From NCBI RefSeq assembly GCF_026191375.1, contig NZ_JAODTL010000056.1:17073-81072 (forward strand): a stretch of DNA of 64,000 nucleotides, given 5' to 3'. Shown here piece after piece: positions 18,572-27,469 of this stretch (within the stretch, counting starts at the first letter, position 1; each line of letters opens with the position of its first letter). The DNA is from Marinomonas pontica. Lineage in GTDB: Bacteria > Pseudomonadota > Gammaproteobacteria > Pseudomonadales > Marinomonadaceae. The notes below the pieces were generated by a model. That model worked only from the letters and a program-made list of their open reading frames with translations. It ran no database searches and had not been told where the DNA came from. The position numbers and the translations under genes were made by a program.

Positions 18572-19324
18572 TTATCCTTGCTGCTCTTTGTCGGGCGTTC
18601 GGGCTATTAGCCAAATATCAACGCGTTCAGCGCCGGCATCAAGCAGTTGTTTTGTGCAGCTTTCAATCGTGCTCCCAGTTGTCATGATGTCGTCAAAGAG
18701 TGCGACATGTTTGGCAATAGCGCCATCGATATAATAGCTGTTTTGTGGGTTTCGCAGACGTTCCTTTCGGCTCAATGTGTGCTGGGCTTGAGTGTTTTTG
18801 CTTTTTTTGAGTGGGTTGTTCTTTGGTAGAGTTGGGCATTGAATGTTGGCTTGCTGTTGGAGCTTTTTGACTAATAGGTGCGCCATTTTTTGGGTTTGGC
18901 AAAAGCCACGTTCTTTGATTCGACTCGCATGGCTTGGTACGTAAATGATTTGGTCTGGCCAGTTTCCGGTGTTGTATGACGCTATTACATGCTCACCGAG
19001 CAAATCAGTAAGTGGTCGAATGTAATGGTTGCCTTGATTGAATTTGATGCTGTGAATGAGTGTTTTGATGATGCCTTCAAACCGATACGGCGCGATGCAG
19101 GTATGGTACGCAGGCGCTGATGTCTGACATTGTCCACATAAAATATTGGGGGAATGTGTGGGGCGCTTGCATTGGCAGCAATGTCTATTGTTGTTAGGGA
19201 GGCCTTTTTGGCAGTAATGACAGAGCGTGTGCGGACTACTGGCATGGCAAAGGTAGCATCGATTTAAAAATAAACACTTGTAAACCGAGCGTATTTTTCT
19301 GGTTGACAGTTTTTTCCAGTCCAT
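18572..19324 (-). CDS. ComF family phosphoribosyltransferase-like protein
   Basis: A 250-residue protein with an N-terminal zinc-finger-like region of four CxxC-type pairs (CYLC, CHYC, CCQC, CGQC) and a C-terminal type I phosphoribosyltransferase fold whose PRPP loop reads [13 protein letters not shown]. ComF/GntX proteins take part in DNA uptake or use of DNA as a nutrient in several bacteria; the exact role is unclear. ATG 19324 is the only reasonable start. Its first codons overlap the BirA operator and bioB promoter. comF next to bioB is a common arrangement in Pseudomonas-like genomes. Confidence 0.85.
   Translation of the reverse strand: MDWKKLSTRKIRSVYKCLFLNRCYLCHASSPHTLCHYCQKGLPNNNRHCCQCKRPTHSPNILCGQCQTSAPAYHTCIAPYRFEGIIKTLIHSIKFNQGNHYIRPLTDLLGEHVIASYNTGNWPDQIIYVPSHASRIKERGFCQTQKMAHLLVKKLQQQANIQCPTLPKNNPLKKSKNTQAQHTLSRKERLRNPQNSYYIDGAIAKHVALFDDIMTTGSTIESCTKQLLDAGAERVDIWLIARTPDKEQQG
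19278..19309 (+). promoter_or_regulatory. BirA operator of the bioB operon
   Basis: TTGTAAACC (19278-19286), 14 bases, then GGTTGACAG (19301-19309). The left half is identical to the enterobacterial BirA half-site and the right half is a close inverted copy. It overlaps the -35 of the bioB promoter, so biotinyl-AMP-bound BirA would block transcription. It also covers early codons of comF on the other strand. Confidence 0.85.
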
Positions 19325-19330
19325 TAGTAT
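19303..19330 (+). promoter_or_regulatory. bioB: sigma-70 promoter of bioBFHCD
   Basis: Perfect TTGACA (19303-19308) inside the BirA operator, a 16-base spacer and TAGTAT (19325-19330). A start near 19337 would give a short leader ahead of the bioB SD (GAGGGTG) and ATG at 19363. Confidence 0.7.
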
Positions 19331-19362
19331 TGCTCCATCAAATCTATTGGATCGAGGGTGTC

Positions 19363-20439
19363 ATGTCTCTAAGTATGTCTCAAAACACACCAATCAGTGC
19401 CGCTCAGCCGCGCTTTGATTGGACTCAAACCGAAATAAAAGCGCTTTTTGATTTGCCTTTTATGGATTTAATGTTTCGTGCTCAGACCGTCCATAGAGAA
19501 AATTTTGCACCAAATGAAGTGCAAGTTAGTACGTTGTTGTCGATAAAAACAGGCGCTTGCCCTGAAGACTGCAAATATTGTCCACAGAGTGGTCACTATA
19601 ATACGGAACTTGAAAAAGAAAAGTTAATGGAAGTGCAAAAGGTGCTTGAAGAAGCGGCTTTGGCCAAAGAAAAAGGCGCGAGCCGTTTTTGTATGGGAGC
19701 GGCGTGGAAGCATCCTTCTGAAAAAGACTTTCCATATGTATTGGAAATGATTAAAGGGGTGAAATCCCTAGGTCTGGAGTCGTGTGTGACGCTGGGTACT
19801 TTAAATGATGAACAAGCGAAACGTTTGTCGGATGTGGGATTGGATTATTACAATCACAATTTGGATACGTCTGCAGAGTTCTACGACAGCATCATTACCA
19901 CACGTTCTTATCAAGACCGTTTAGATACGCTTTCCCGTGTTCGTGATTCTGGGATCAAGCTTTGTTGCGGCGGTATTATGGGAATGGGCGAAGAGCAAAA
20001 AGACCGAGTGGGTCTGCTGCGTCAACTTTCTCAAATGACACCACATCCGGAAAGTGTGCCAATCAATATGTTGGTCAAAGTAGAGGGAACTCCGCTGGAG
20101 AATGTGGAGGATCTTGATACGTTTGAGTTCATTCGAACGATTGCGGTGGCGCGTATATTGATGCCTAAATCTCATGTGCGATTATCGGCAGGCCGTCAGG
20201 GTATGAATGAGCAAACGCAAGCTTTGTGCTTCATGGCGGGCGCGAACTCAATATTCTATGGGGAAAAGCTGCTAACAACAGGTAACCCAGAAGCGGACAA
20301 AGACATGGCTTTATTTGCGAATTTGGGTATTAATCCTGAAAAGCGAGAAGAGCACTCGGATGAAGCCGTGGCGGAAGCCATTGCTGCGCAAGCGATAAAA
20401 CAAGAAGAGTCTAAGTTGTTTTATGAAGCCAGCGTTTAA
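19363..20439 (+). CDS. bioB: biotin synthase
   Basis: A radical SAM enzyme that inserts sulfur into dethiobiotin. The [4Fe-4S]-binding CxxxCxxC motif is seen in [13 protein letters not shown] (about residues 61-73 of a 358-residue protein), with conserved YNHNLDTS and the Arg of the [2Fe-2S] site in VRLSAGR. The frame opens at 19303, but ATG 19363 has GAGGGTG upstream and lies after the promoter. Its end overlaps bioF by 17 bases, so the operon is translationally coupled. Confidence 0.97.
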   Translation: MSLSMSQNTPISAAQPRFDWTQTEIKALFDLPFMDLMFRAQTVHRENFAPNEVQVSTLLSIKTGACPEDCKYCPQSGHYNTELEKEKLMEVQKVLEEAALAKEKGASRFCMGAAWKHPSEKDFPYVLEMIKGVKSLGLESCVTLGTLNDEQAKRLSDVGLDYYNHNLDTSAEFYDSIITTRSYQDRLDTLSRVRDSGIKLCCGGIMGMGEEQKDRVGLLRQLSQMTPHPESVPINMLVKVEGTPLENVEDLDTFEFIRTIAVARILMPKSHVRLSAGRQGMNEQTQALCFMAGANSIFYGEKLLTTGNPEADKDMALFANLGINPEKREEHSDEAVAEAIAAQAIKQEESKLFYEASV

Positions 20440-21622
20440 TACGCCTGATTGGGTATTGGCGGCGCTGGATGAGCGTCGCCAGCACGATTTAATGCGTCAA
20501 ACAATGACGCTTAATAGCGCTCAAGTACCTCATACCCAGATCCACTCCCAAAATTTTACGGCTTTTTGTTCGAACGATTACCTTGGGTTGGCCAATCACC
20601 CTAAACTGATTGCTGCGATGAATGATACCGCGCAAGTTTATGGTGTGGGTGGCGGTTCTTCGCATTTGGTGTGTGGGCATTTAACGCCCCACCAAATGCT
20701 GGAAGAGGCGCTAGCTGACTGGCTTGGTTATGAGCGAGTCATGCTGTTTAGTACTGGTTATATGGCAAACCTCGGCGTGATTTCAGCGCTGACTGGTAAG
20801 CATCGCCCTGTTGTGCAAGATAAGCTCAATCACGCTTCGTTGATTGATGGTGCGTTATTGGCGCAAGCACCGTTACGCCGTTATTTGCATGGGGATGTAA
20901 AAAGTGCTGAAAAACTGCTTTCTAAGTCGAGTGATTCCGGGTTATTGGTGACGGATGGTGTGTTCAGCATGGATGGTGATGTGGCGCCTCTTGCTGACTT
21001 GTCTGCTTTGGCCGCTCGCCATGATTGGATGTTGATGGTGGATGATGCTCATGGGCTTGGGTGTTTGGGTGACGCTGGTCGAGGCTGTATGTCGCTAGCC
21101 GGTTTGAATGCGCAGACGATGCCCATTTTAGTAGGGACATTTGGCAAGGCGTTTGGAACCGCCGGGGCTTTTGTGGCTACGTCTCATGATTTTGCGGATT
21201 ACCTTACGCAATTTGCGCGTCCTTATGTTTATACTACCGCTATGTCACCCGCAATGGCGGGAGCGACGTTGGCTTCCTTGCAGATTATTCAGTCGGATGA
21301 AGGTGAGGAGCGGAGAGCACGATTGGCTGAGCACGTCGCGTATTTCAGGCAACGAGTCAAGTCCCTGCCAGTGGCGTTGATGCCTTCGAATACCGCCATT
21401 CAACCTATTGTTATTGGTGATAGCAAATCGGCCATTCGTCTGAGTGAGCAATTAAAGGCTCTTGGAATCTGGTGTACTGCGATTCGTCCTCCGACCGTAC
21501 CTGCGGGTAGTGCGCGCTTGAGAATTACATTAAGTGCTGCCCACTCTGATGCGGATTTAGTGTTATTATGCGATTCACTCGAAAAAGTTTTGACTGCGAA
21601 ACTTTCAAACGCAACACGTTAA
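20423..21622 (+). CDS. bioF: 8-amino-7-oxononanoate synthase
   Basis: BioF is a PLP alpha-oxoamine synthase that condenses pimeloyl-ACP (or CoA) with L-alanine to KAPA. The 399 residues contain [13 protein letters not shown] near the N terminus, [11 protein letters not shown], the VDDAHGLG motif, and the PLP lysine in [17 protein letters not shown] 20423 lies inside the end of bioB. Length is normal for the family. Confidence 0.96.
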   Translation: MKPAFNTPDWVLAALDERRQHDLMRQTMTLNSAQVPHTQIHSQNFTAFCSNDYLGLANHPKLIAAMNDTAQVYGVGGGSSHLVCGHLTPHQMLEEALADWLGYERVMLFSTGYMANLGVISALTGKHRPVVQDKLNHASLIDGALLAQAPLRRYLHGDVKSAEKLLSKSSDSGLLVTDGVFSMDGDVAPLADLSALAARHDWMLMVDDAHGLGCLGDAGRGCMSLAGLNAQTMPILVGTFGKAFGTAGAFVATSHDFADYLTQFARPYVYTTAMSPAMAGATLASLQIIQSDEGEERRARLAEHVAYFRQRVKSLPVALMPSNTAIQPIVIGDSKSAIRLSEQLKALGIWCTAIRPPTVPAGSARLRITLSAAHSDADLVLLCDSLEKVLTAKLSNATR

Positions 21623-21645
21623 ATTCACAGTAATAGAGGGACAGC

Positions 21646-22449
21646 ATGCGAGCACGTATAGAAACCGAAGCTTTTGGGAATCCGTCTGACCAAGCCATTT
21701 TTTTGGTATCCGGCTGGGCAATGCCAAAAGAAGTGATGCGTGCTTTTGCTTTACGATTGAGTCAGCGTTTTTATGTAGTAATAGCAAATTTGCCGGGCGT
21801 CTCTCTCGATGAACAGTGGATCTCTCGTTCTCGCATTGGGCCGAATTACGACATTGATGCGTTGTCTGAGCAATTGATCGACGTTGCACCTGCAGACGCA
21901 TGGTGGATTGGTTGGTCTTTGGGTGGCATGGTGTCGGTTTATGTTGCGGCGCGTCGTTCAAGTCAGGTGTTAGGTCTAGTGACTTTGTCGGCTTCCCCAA
22001 GCTTTATTCAGCGAGAAAACTGGCCAAATGGTATGTCGGTTGATGACTTCGAGGCTTTTTCATCTTTAGTCGACACGTCACCAGAGCAAGGGCTTCAGCG
22101 TTTTGTAATGCTTCAGGCGAAAGGCGCGAAAAATGAGAGGGCTCTTATTAAGCAATTGCAGTCATTCTTACCCATCAATACGTTAAACCGCTCAGCATTA
22201 GTGGGTGGGTTGCGTCTTCTTAAATCGCTTGATGTTCGTCGTGAATGGTCGCTTTTGGATCTGCCCAATTTGCACCTATTGGGCGGTAAGGATAGGTTGG
22301 TTTCTGCTGAAACTGTCACGCAACAAACTGATGTAAACCCTTTACAACAATGCGTTGTTTTACCCCATTGTGCGCACCAGTCTTTCATTGAAGATGAAGA
22401 CACTTGTGTGCAGCAGATAGAAAGCTTTATTGATGCTAATACCCCATGA
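21646..22449 (+). CDS. bioH: pimeloyl-ACP methyl ester esterase (BioH-type alpha/beta hydrolase)
   Basis: A 267-residue alpha/beta hydrolase with nucleophile elbow GWSLGG near residue 90, an acid in LLGGKDRLV and the catalytic His in CAHQSF near the C terminus. Its place between bioF and bioC points to the esterase step that releases pimeloyl-ACP from its methyl ester. Sequence alone would also allow another pimeloyl-ester gatekeeper such as BioG or BioV, but the GWSxGG elbow and operon order favour BioH. It overlaps bioC by 17 bases. Confidence 0.88.
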   Translation: MRARIETEAFGNPSDQAIFLVSGWAMPKEVMRAFALRLSQRFYVVIANLPGVSLDEQWISRSRIGPNYDIDALSEQLIDVAPADAWWIGWSLGGMVSVYVAARRSSQVLGLVTLSASPSFIQRENWPNGMSVDDFEAFSSLVDTSPEQGLQRFVMLQAKGAKNERALIKQLQSFLPINTLNRSALVGGLRLLKSLDVRREWSLLDLPNLHLLGGKDRLVSAETVTQQTDVNPLQQCVVLPHCAHQSFIEDEDTCVQQIESFIDANTP

Positions 22450-23233
22450 TTTGCCTGCGTTTGGTTATAAAAAACAGCTGGCTAGACGTTTCGACCGTGC
22501 TTCACAATCTTACGACTCCTATGCAGAATTTCAGCGCATTGTTTTAGAGCGCTTGCTGTCATTGTTGCCTACGCAACCTGCCGATGTGGTAGTAGACCTT
22601 GGTACGGGAACTGGGCAAGCATTGGCGTCGCTATCTAGTGTGTTTCAGCCAACATCCTGTGTCGCTTTAGATCTTTCTGCACAGATGTTGTCTGTTGCCA
22701 GAACGCGCTCCTCTTCTTTGGAAAATATTCAATTTGTGTGTGCTGATGCTGAGCAGTTGCCATTTCAGTCCTCCTCGTGCGATGTGGTGTTTTCGAGTCT
22801 TGCCATTCAGTGGTGTTTGGCGCCGGAGGCTCTGTTCGAGGAACTTTACCGTGTCACTAAACCGGGTGGCTATGTGATTTTTTCAACATTATCGCAAGAT
22901 TCCATGCCTGAAATTCGCCAAGCATGGAGTGCCTTGGACGATAAAGAGCATGTTCATCAATATATGTCTATTGCAGCGTTGTTGGAGTGCGTGTCTGCCT
23001 CAGGTTGGCGTATTTCTAGCGCCGAATTGTCGCGTGTGCCTATGTGGTTCGCTTCTGCAGAAGAGGCAATTGATTCTCTAAAAAAAGTCGGTGCAAGCCT
23101 GATTGCGTCAGATTCGCCAAGTACAATGTCACCTAGCGTGTGGAAGTGTTTCTTACACGAATATTCAAAACAAAAGACTGATTTAGGTATTCCCCTTAGT
23201 TATCAGGTTGCTTTTGTTGTTGCTCAAAAATGA
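22433..23233 (+). CDS. bioC: malonyl-ACP O-methyltransferase
   Basis: BioC caps malonyl-ACP as its methyl ester so that fatty acid synthesis can build the pimeloyl chain. This class I SAM methyltransferase has 266 residues from ATG 22433, with the N-terminal FDRASQSYDSYAEFQ signature of BioC, the SAM-binding VVDLGTGTGQALA motif near residue 51 and the post-I acidic residue in VALDLS. A TTG three bases upstream is an alternative start. Coupled to bioH. Confidence 0.94.
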   Translation: MLIPHDLPAFGYKKQLARRFDRASQSYDSYAEFQRIVLERLLSLLPTQPADVVVDLGTGTGQALASLSSVFQPTSCVALDLSAQMLSVARTRSSSLENIQFVCADAEQLPFQSSSCDVVFSSLAIQWCLAPEALFEELYRVTKPGGYVIFSTLSQDSMPEIRQAWSALDDKEHVHQYMSIAALLECVSASGWRISSAELSRVPMWFASAEEAIDSLKKVGASLIASDSPSTMSPSVWKCFLHEYSKQKTDLGIPLSYQVAFVVAQK

Positions 23234-23253
23234 TGGATACTCCGGAGTAATCA

Positions 23254-23931
23254 GTGAAAAAACGTTTTTTTGTTACTGGCACAGATACCGATGCCGGTAA
23301 AACTTATGTCACCGTTGGGTTGTTGAATGCGGCGAAACGCGCAGGGGTGAAATCGTTAGGGCTTAAGCCTATTGCGGCAGGGGCTGTTTCTATTGAAGGG
23401 AAATTACGAAATGATGATGCCTTGTTGATTCAAGCTGCGAACAGCGTCTCTTTACCCTATGAACAGGTAAATCCAGTGGTGTTAGAAGCGGCTGTAGCTC
23501 CGCACATTGCAGCGATTCAAGAAGGAAGGTTGGTCACGGCTTCTCGTTTAGAAGGCTATATTAAAGGGGCGTTATTAATGCCTCATGAGTTGGCATTGGT
23601 TGAAGGTGCTGGTGGCTGGCGAGTGCCGTTAAATGATAGAGAAATGTTGTCGGATGTGGCTAAGTCTTTGGGGTTTCCTGTCATTCTGGTTGTAAACATG
23701 AAATTGGGCTGTTTGAATCACGCTGTGTTAACGGCGGAGGCGATTGCGCGCGATGGTTTGATCTTAGCTGGCTGGGTAGCGAATACCGGACCAGAAAAAA
23801 TGCCTTTTTTTGAGGAAAATGTGGCAACCTTGTCGGCTATGCTTCCTGCGCCTTTGTTAACCACCTTGTCATGGTGTGACAGCGGTGAGGAGGCTCAATC
23901 TCAATTTGATGAATTGCTTTCAGCGTTATAG
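23254..23931 (+). CDS. bioD: dethiobiotin synthetase
   Basis: BioD closes the ureido ring of dethiobiotin with CO2 and ATP. The P-loop GTDTDAGKTYVT lies at the N terminus, followed by KPIAAG and the VEGAGGWRVPL motif. 225 residues, normal length. The start is GTG 23254 with GGAG upstream. It is the last gene of bioBFHCD; no clear intrinsic terminator follows before the next promoter. Confidence 0.96.
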   Translation: MKKRFFVTGTDTDAGKTYVTVGLLNAAKRAGVKSLGLKPIAAGAVSIEGKLRNDDALLIQAANSVSLPYEQVNPVVLEAAVAPHIAAIQEGRLVTASRLEGYIKGALLMPHELALVEGAGGWRVPLNDREMLSDVAKSLGFPVILVVNMKLGCLNHAVLTAEAIARDGLILAGWVANTGPEKMPFFEENVATLSAMLPAPLLTTLSWCDSGEEAQSQFDELLSAL

Positions 23932-23963
23932 TCTTATATTAACGTATAAATGGCGTGCTGCTC

Positions 23964-23994
23964 TTGAAAGTGAAGGATATCAACGCATTATAAT
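23964..23994 (+). promoter_or_regulatory. possible sigma-70 promoter for the flagellar regulator genes
   Basis: TTGAAA (23964-23969), a 19-base spacer and a perfect TATAAT (23989-23994), 45 bases ahead of the FleQ-like gene. The spacer is longer than ideal. No -24/-12 element fits in the same gap. Confidence 0.5.
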
Positions 23995-24039
23995 AACGTA
24001 ATGGTGAATATTGGTTGTTTTTGAGGTTGAGGTGGCGTT

Positions 24040-24510
24040 GTGAAGGCTTGGTTATGTGGGTTGGATGATGAAGAAGCGGCAAGCGTTTCCAGCATTTTGA
24101 CGTTTATTGGTATTGAACATAGTGCATCATTGACTTCGATTTCTTTGCCTGATTTTGTTGTGTTGGGCAAAGCAATAGAGTCGTTTGAATTGGATGAAAT
24201 GATTCCCATCATTTCTTTGCGTTCGGGCATGGATATTGTCGGTGATTTTAATGTCTGGTTTTGCCCCCTTCCTTGGCGATCGCAATCGCTTTCTTCGATA
24301 TTAAAAGAAATCAAACAGCTGCACACATTTCCTCAGGCTTCTGGGGTGAATTTAAATTTACACGTTCGTCATTTAGAAGCACTTCTCATCCGCCAAGCTT
24401 TAGTGTCTACTCAGGGTGTGGTTTCAAAAGCCGCGCAAAACTTACAGATACAACGAACCACGCTGATTGAAAAAATGCGTCGCTATAATATTGATAAATC
24501 GGAGTTTTAG
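24040..24510 (+). CDS. FleQ-like protein without an AAA+ domain (receiver-like plus Fis HTH)
   Basis: A 156-residue protein at the fleQ position just ahead of fleS-fleR. Residues 1-95 resemble the N-terminal FleQ-type receiver-like domain, with no clear phosphoacceptor Asp triad. Residues 105-156 form a Fis-type HTH with the RTTLIEKMRRY motif typical of FleQ/FlrA. The ~240-residue AAA+ sigma-54 activator domain between them is absent, with no stop or frame break to explain it. It could bind FleQ sites without activating sigma-54 polymerase. The GTG start has GAGG upstream, and the end overlaps fleS by one base. A full-length FleQ may lie elsewhere. Confidence 0.75.
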   Translation: MKAWLCGLDDEEAASVSSILTFIGIEHSASLTSISLPDFVVLGKAIESFELDEMIPIISLRSGMDIVGDFNVWFCPLPWRSQSLSSILKEIKQLHTFPQASGVNLNLHVRHLEALLIRQALVSTQGVVSKAAQNLQIQRTTLIEKMRRYNIDKSEF

Positions 24511-25664
24511 TGACAAAAGATGAAGAAATTGCGGAGTTGAAAGCCGCATTTAAGACGTTTTCTGAGTCGTCTGATGCGTTAGCCAAATCGTACTTAGACC
24601 TGCAGCAAGAAGTCACTCGATTATACGATCAGCTGGAAAAATCTGAGCAAGATAAGCGCCAAGAGCAAGATAAAAATCGAGTGTTGGTGTTGCAGTTTCA
24701 GCAGCTTTTCGAGTCGATGCCGGTCGGAGTGTTGTTATTAAATGAAGAAGGGGTGGTTGTCATGGCTAACCCTGTCGCTGACCGCTTATTCAATGTGCCT
24801 TTGGTTGGTCAATCTTGGGGAACCATTGTTCCGTTGAGCTTTCGTCCTCAAAAAGACGATGGACACGATGTGAGTATGGTGACGGGGCGTCGTGTCCGTG
24901 TTGAAACTGCTTCATTGGGGAATGTGCCGGGACAGTTGGTTATTTTGGTGGATTTAACGGAAGCCTATTTATTGCAGAAAAAATTGAGCCATCATGAGCG
25001 CCTGTCGAATATGGGGAAAATGGTAGCGGCGTTAGCGCATCAGATTCGAACTCCTTTGTCTTCTGCAACCTTATATGCTGGTCATTTGCAAAAGCCGGAT
25101 TTGGCTCCGGTGATGCGACAAACGTTTGCGAATAAATTAGTGGATAGACTGGCCAATATTGAAAAGCAAATACGTGATATGTTGATATTTTCTCGCAGTG
25201 AAATAAAACTGGATGAAACGGTCAGTGTCTCAGCCTTCATTAGGGAGCTGACAGATCAAAGTAAAGAAATTTGCGACCAAAAAAACATGCAGTTTGACGC
25301 CTCAGGGGCGACATTTTCGGCAACGGATTGTATTCAGTGCAATAAAGAAACATTATTAGGGGCATTATTAAACCTTGTAAATAATGCGGTCGATGCGCAG
25401 TCTGAGGGTGGTTTGGTTCAGTTGCATTGGCGAAACAGTCATGGTTTTTTGACGTTGTTATTTAAGGACCGTGGTGAAGGGATGTCTAAAGCGCAGCTAG
25501 AACATGTGCAAGAAGGTTTTGTGACAACAAAACAGCATGGCACTGGGTTGGGTTTGATGGTTGTGAAAGCCATCGCTCGGGCTCATCATGGTCAATTTGA
25601 AATAGACAGTATAGAGGGAACTGGAACGACAGCCAGTTTTACGTTACCTCTTGTAAGGGTATGA
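24510..25664 (+). CDS. fleS: flagellar sensor histidine kinase FleS/FlrB
   Basis: A soluble kinase of 384 residues: an N-terminal coiled coil (about 1-60), a PAS domain (about 65-150), a HisKA helix with H177 in ALAHQIRTPLSS, and a HATPase domain with N-box LLNLVNNAVDAQ and G-boxes DRGEGM and GTGLGL. FleS phosphorylates FleR to switch on middle flagellar genes in polar flagellates. No membrane segment is seen. GTG start overlapping the FleQ-like gene; fleR follows after one base. Confidence 0.92.
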   Translation: MTKDEEIAELKAAFKTFSESSDALAKSYLDLQQEVTRLYDQLEKSEQDKRQEQDKNRVLVLQFQQLFESMPVGVLLLNEEGVVVMANPVADRLFNVPLVGQSWGTIVPLSFRPQKDDGHDVSMVTGRRVRVETASLGNVPGQLVILVDLTEAYLLQKKLSHHERLSNMGKMVAALAHQIRTPLSSATLYAGHLQKPDLAPVMRQTFANKLVDRLANIEKQIRDMLIFSRSEIKLDETVSVSAFIRELTDQSKEICDQKNMQFDASGATFSATDCIQCNKETLLGALLNLVNNAVDAQSEGGLVQLHWRNSHGFLTLLFKDRGEGMSKAQLEHVQEGFVTTKQHGTGLGLMVVKAIARAHHGQFEIDSIEGTGTTASFTLPLVRV

Positions 25665-25665
25665 A

Positions 25666-27012
25666 ATGTCTGATGTAAAGTTATTAATTGTTGAAGATGA
25701 CAAAGGGCTTGCAGAGGCGCTGGAAGACACGCTGATGCTGGCAAGTTATCAATGCAAGGTGGTTTACAGCGCCGAAGAGGCCATTATTGCGTTAAAGCAT
25801 GCGGTCTTTGATATGGTGGTGTCTGATGTAAATTTGCCTGGCATGGATGGATACGGTTTGTTGCATCATGTCATCGACACCTACTCCGAGTTGCCTATTA
25901 TGCTGATGACGGCGTATGGCGATATTGCTCATGCAGTGGAAGCGATGCGAGATGGTGCGGTTGATTACCTTTTAAAGCCATTTCAGGAAGAGGAACTGCT
26001 TAATGCGATCGCTAAGTACACGGTAAAAGCAGCCCCAGCAGTTAGTCTTCAGCCGATAGCAAAAGACCCATCAAGTATTGCTTTGCTTGAATTGGCAAAG
26101 CGTGTCGCTGTAACCGATTCGACAGTATTGATTTGTGGTGAAAGTGGAACGGGTAAAGAGGTGCTTGCTCACTACATTCATCAGAATTCAAGTCGTCCAA
26201 ATGCACCTTTCGTGGCGATTAACTGCGCAGCCATCCCAGAAAATATGCTGGAAGCTATTTTATTCGGTTATGAAAAAGGCGCTTATACAGGCGCGATTTC
26301 TTCACAGGCGGGTAAGTTCGAGCAAGCCAATGGTGGAACCTTGCTGTTGGATGAAATTACTGAAATGGATGTTGGCTTGCAAGCTAAGTTGCTTCGTGTG
26401 CTCCAAGAGCAAGAAGTAGAGCGCCTTGGTGGTAAAAAGTCGATACCTTTGGATGTGCGTATCATTGCGACCACCAACCGAGATCTTGCAGATTATGTTC
26501 GTGAAGGTGGTTTCAGGGAGGATTTGTATTACCGTTTAAATGTGTTTCCTCTTCGCTGGCAGCCTATTCGTGAAAGAAAAGGCGATATTCTTCCCATTGC
26601 GCAACATTTGTTGGCAAAGCACGCCGCTAAAATGCGTATCGTGGGGGCTGTTTTAAAACCGTCTGCTCAGAGTAAGCTGGAATCTCACCCTTGGCCTGGT
26701 AATGTGCGTGAATTAGACAACGTGATTCAGCGCGCTTTAATATTAAGCCCCAATGCACAAATCAATGAGGATCATATTGCGTTTGATATGATGAGCCTCA
26801 CGCCGGTTGCGACCGAGGCAGTTGTGGAAGAAGACAGCGCCGCGTCGATTTTAGGCAAAGGTGTTCAACAACACGAATTCCGTATTATTGCGCAAGCGTT
26901 GGTGGATGCGAATGGCAAACGTAAAGTGGTTGCTGATACGCTGGGCATTAGCCCGAGAACCTTGCGTTACAAAATTGCGAAAATGCGTGAAAGTGGCATA
27001 GATGTCGATTGA
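25666..27012 (+). CDS. fleR: sigma-54-dependent flagellar response regulator FleR/FlrC
   Basis: An NtrC-family activator of 448 residues. The receiver domain has acidic pocket EDD and phosphoacceptor Asp in VSDVNLPGMDG; the AAA+ domain has Walker A GESGTGKE (about residue 160) and Walker B GGTLLLDEITEM; the C-terminal Fis HTH includes GISPRTLRYKIAKMR. The sigma-54 contact loop reads GAYTGA instead of the usual GAFTGA. It is expected to activate fliE, fliK and other class III promoters; a matching -24/-12 site is present before fliK. It follows fleS by one base. Confidence 0.94.
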   Translation: MSDVKLLIVEDDKGLAEALEDTLMLASYQCKVVYSAEEAIIALKHAVFDMVVSDVNLPGMDGYGLLHHVIDTYSELPIMLMTAYGDIAHAVEAMRDGAVDYLLKPFQEEELLNAIAKYTVKAAPAVSLQPIAKDPSSIALLELAKRVAVTDSTVLICGESGTGKEVLAHYIHQNSSRPNAPFVAINCAAIPENMLEAILFGYEKGAYTGAISSQAGKFEQANGGTLLLDEITEMDVGLQAKLLRVLQEQEVERLGGKKSIPLDVRIIATTNRDLADYVREGGFREDLYYRLNVFPLRWQPIRERKGDILPIAQHLLAKHAAKMRIVGAVLKPSAQSKLESHPWPGNVRELDNVIQRALILSPNAQINEDHIAFDMMSLTPVATEAVVEEDSAASILGKGVQQHEFRIIAQALVDANGKRKVVADTLGISPRTLRYKIAKMRESGIDVD

Positions 27013-27079
27013 TTTTTGTATCTTGTTTTAATTAGCTTTATGCTAAGCTGTACAAATGTGATTTTTTAGGTGAAAAAAC

Positions 27080-27442
27080 ATGATTACTGGTCGACCAGAC
27101 ATTAATCAGGTGTTATCTCAAATGAGAGAAATGCAGTCGCAAGTTCGTGCGCCTAACTCTGCTGTGCCTACTGTCACCAAAAACGGTGGTGAAGGAGACG
27201 GCGGTCAGGCTGTTGAACGTGCAGACTTTGCAGAAATGCTGAAAAATGCGGTCAATAACGTGAATACTTTACAAAAAGAGTCGACTCAATTAGCCCAATC
27301 TTATGAGCGCGGTGACGAAGGGGTGGATTTACCCCAAGTCATGATTGGTTTGCAAAAGTCGAGCGTGTCATTCGAAGCAATGACGCAGGTGCGTAATAAA
27401 CTTGTAGACGCGTATGAAAAAATCATGAATATGCCGATTTAG
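27080..27442 (+). CDS. fliE: flagellar hook-basal body protein FliE
   Basis: FliE (120 residues) links the MS ring to the rod and is the first export substrate. The C-terminal half has the conserved DFAEMLKNAVNNVN and the LPQVMIGLQKSSVSFEAMTQVRNKLVDAYEKIMNM segment (cited by its ends). The N terminus is variable and polar. The SD AGGTG lies upstream of ATG 27080. The 67-bp gap before it contains a small palindrome TTAGC-TTTAT-GCTAA, but I found no convincing sigma-54 element. Confidence 0.95.
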   Translation: MITGRPDINQVLSQMREMQSQVRAPNSAVPTVTKNGGEGDGGQAVERADFAEMLKNAVNNVNTLQKESTQLAQSYERGDEGVDLPQVMIGLQKSSVSFEAMTQVRNKLVDAYEKIMNMPI

Positions 27443-27469
27443 GCATAATAAACCGCTTGGCGCTTTTTA

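Noticed and set aside
23940..23975. Sigma-54 site TGGCGTG...TTGAA before the FleQ-like gene
   Set aside because: Spacing is two bases too long and the -12 GC is absent.
27012..27079. Sigma-54 promoter before fliE
   Set aside because: No GG/GC pair with correct spacing; only a short palindrome is present.
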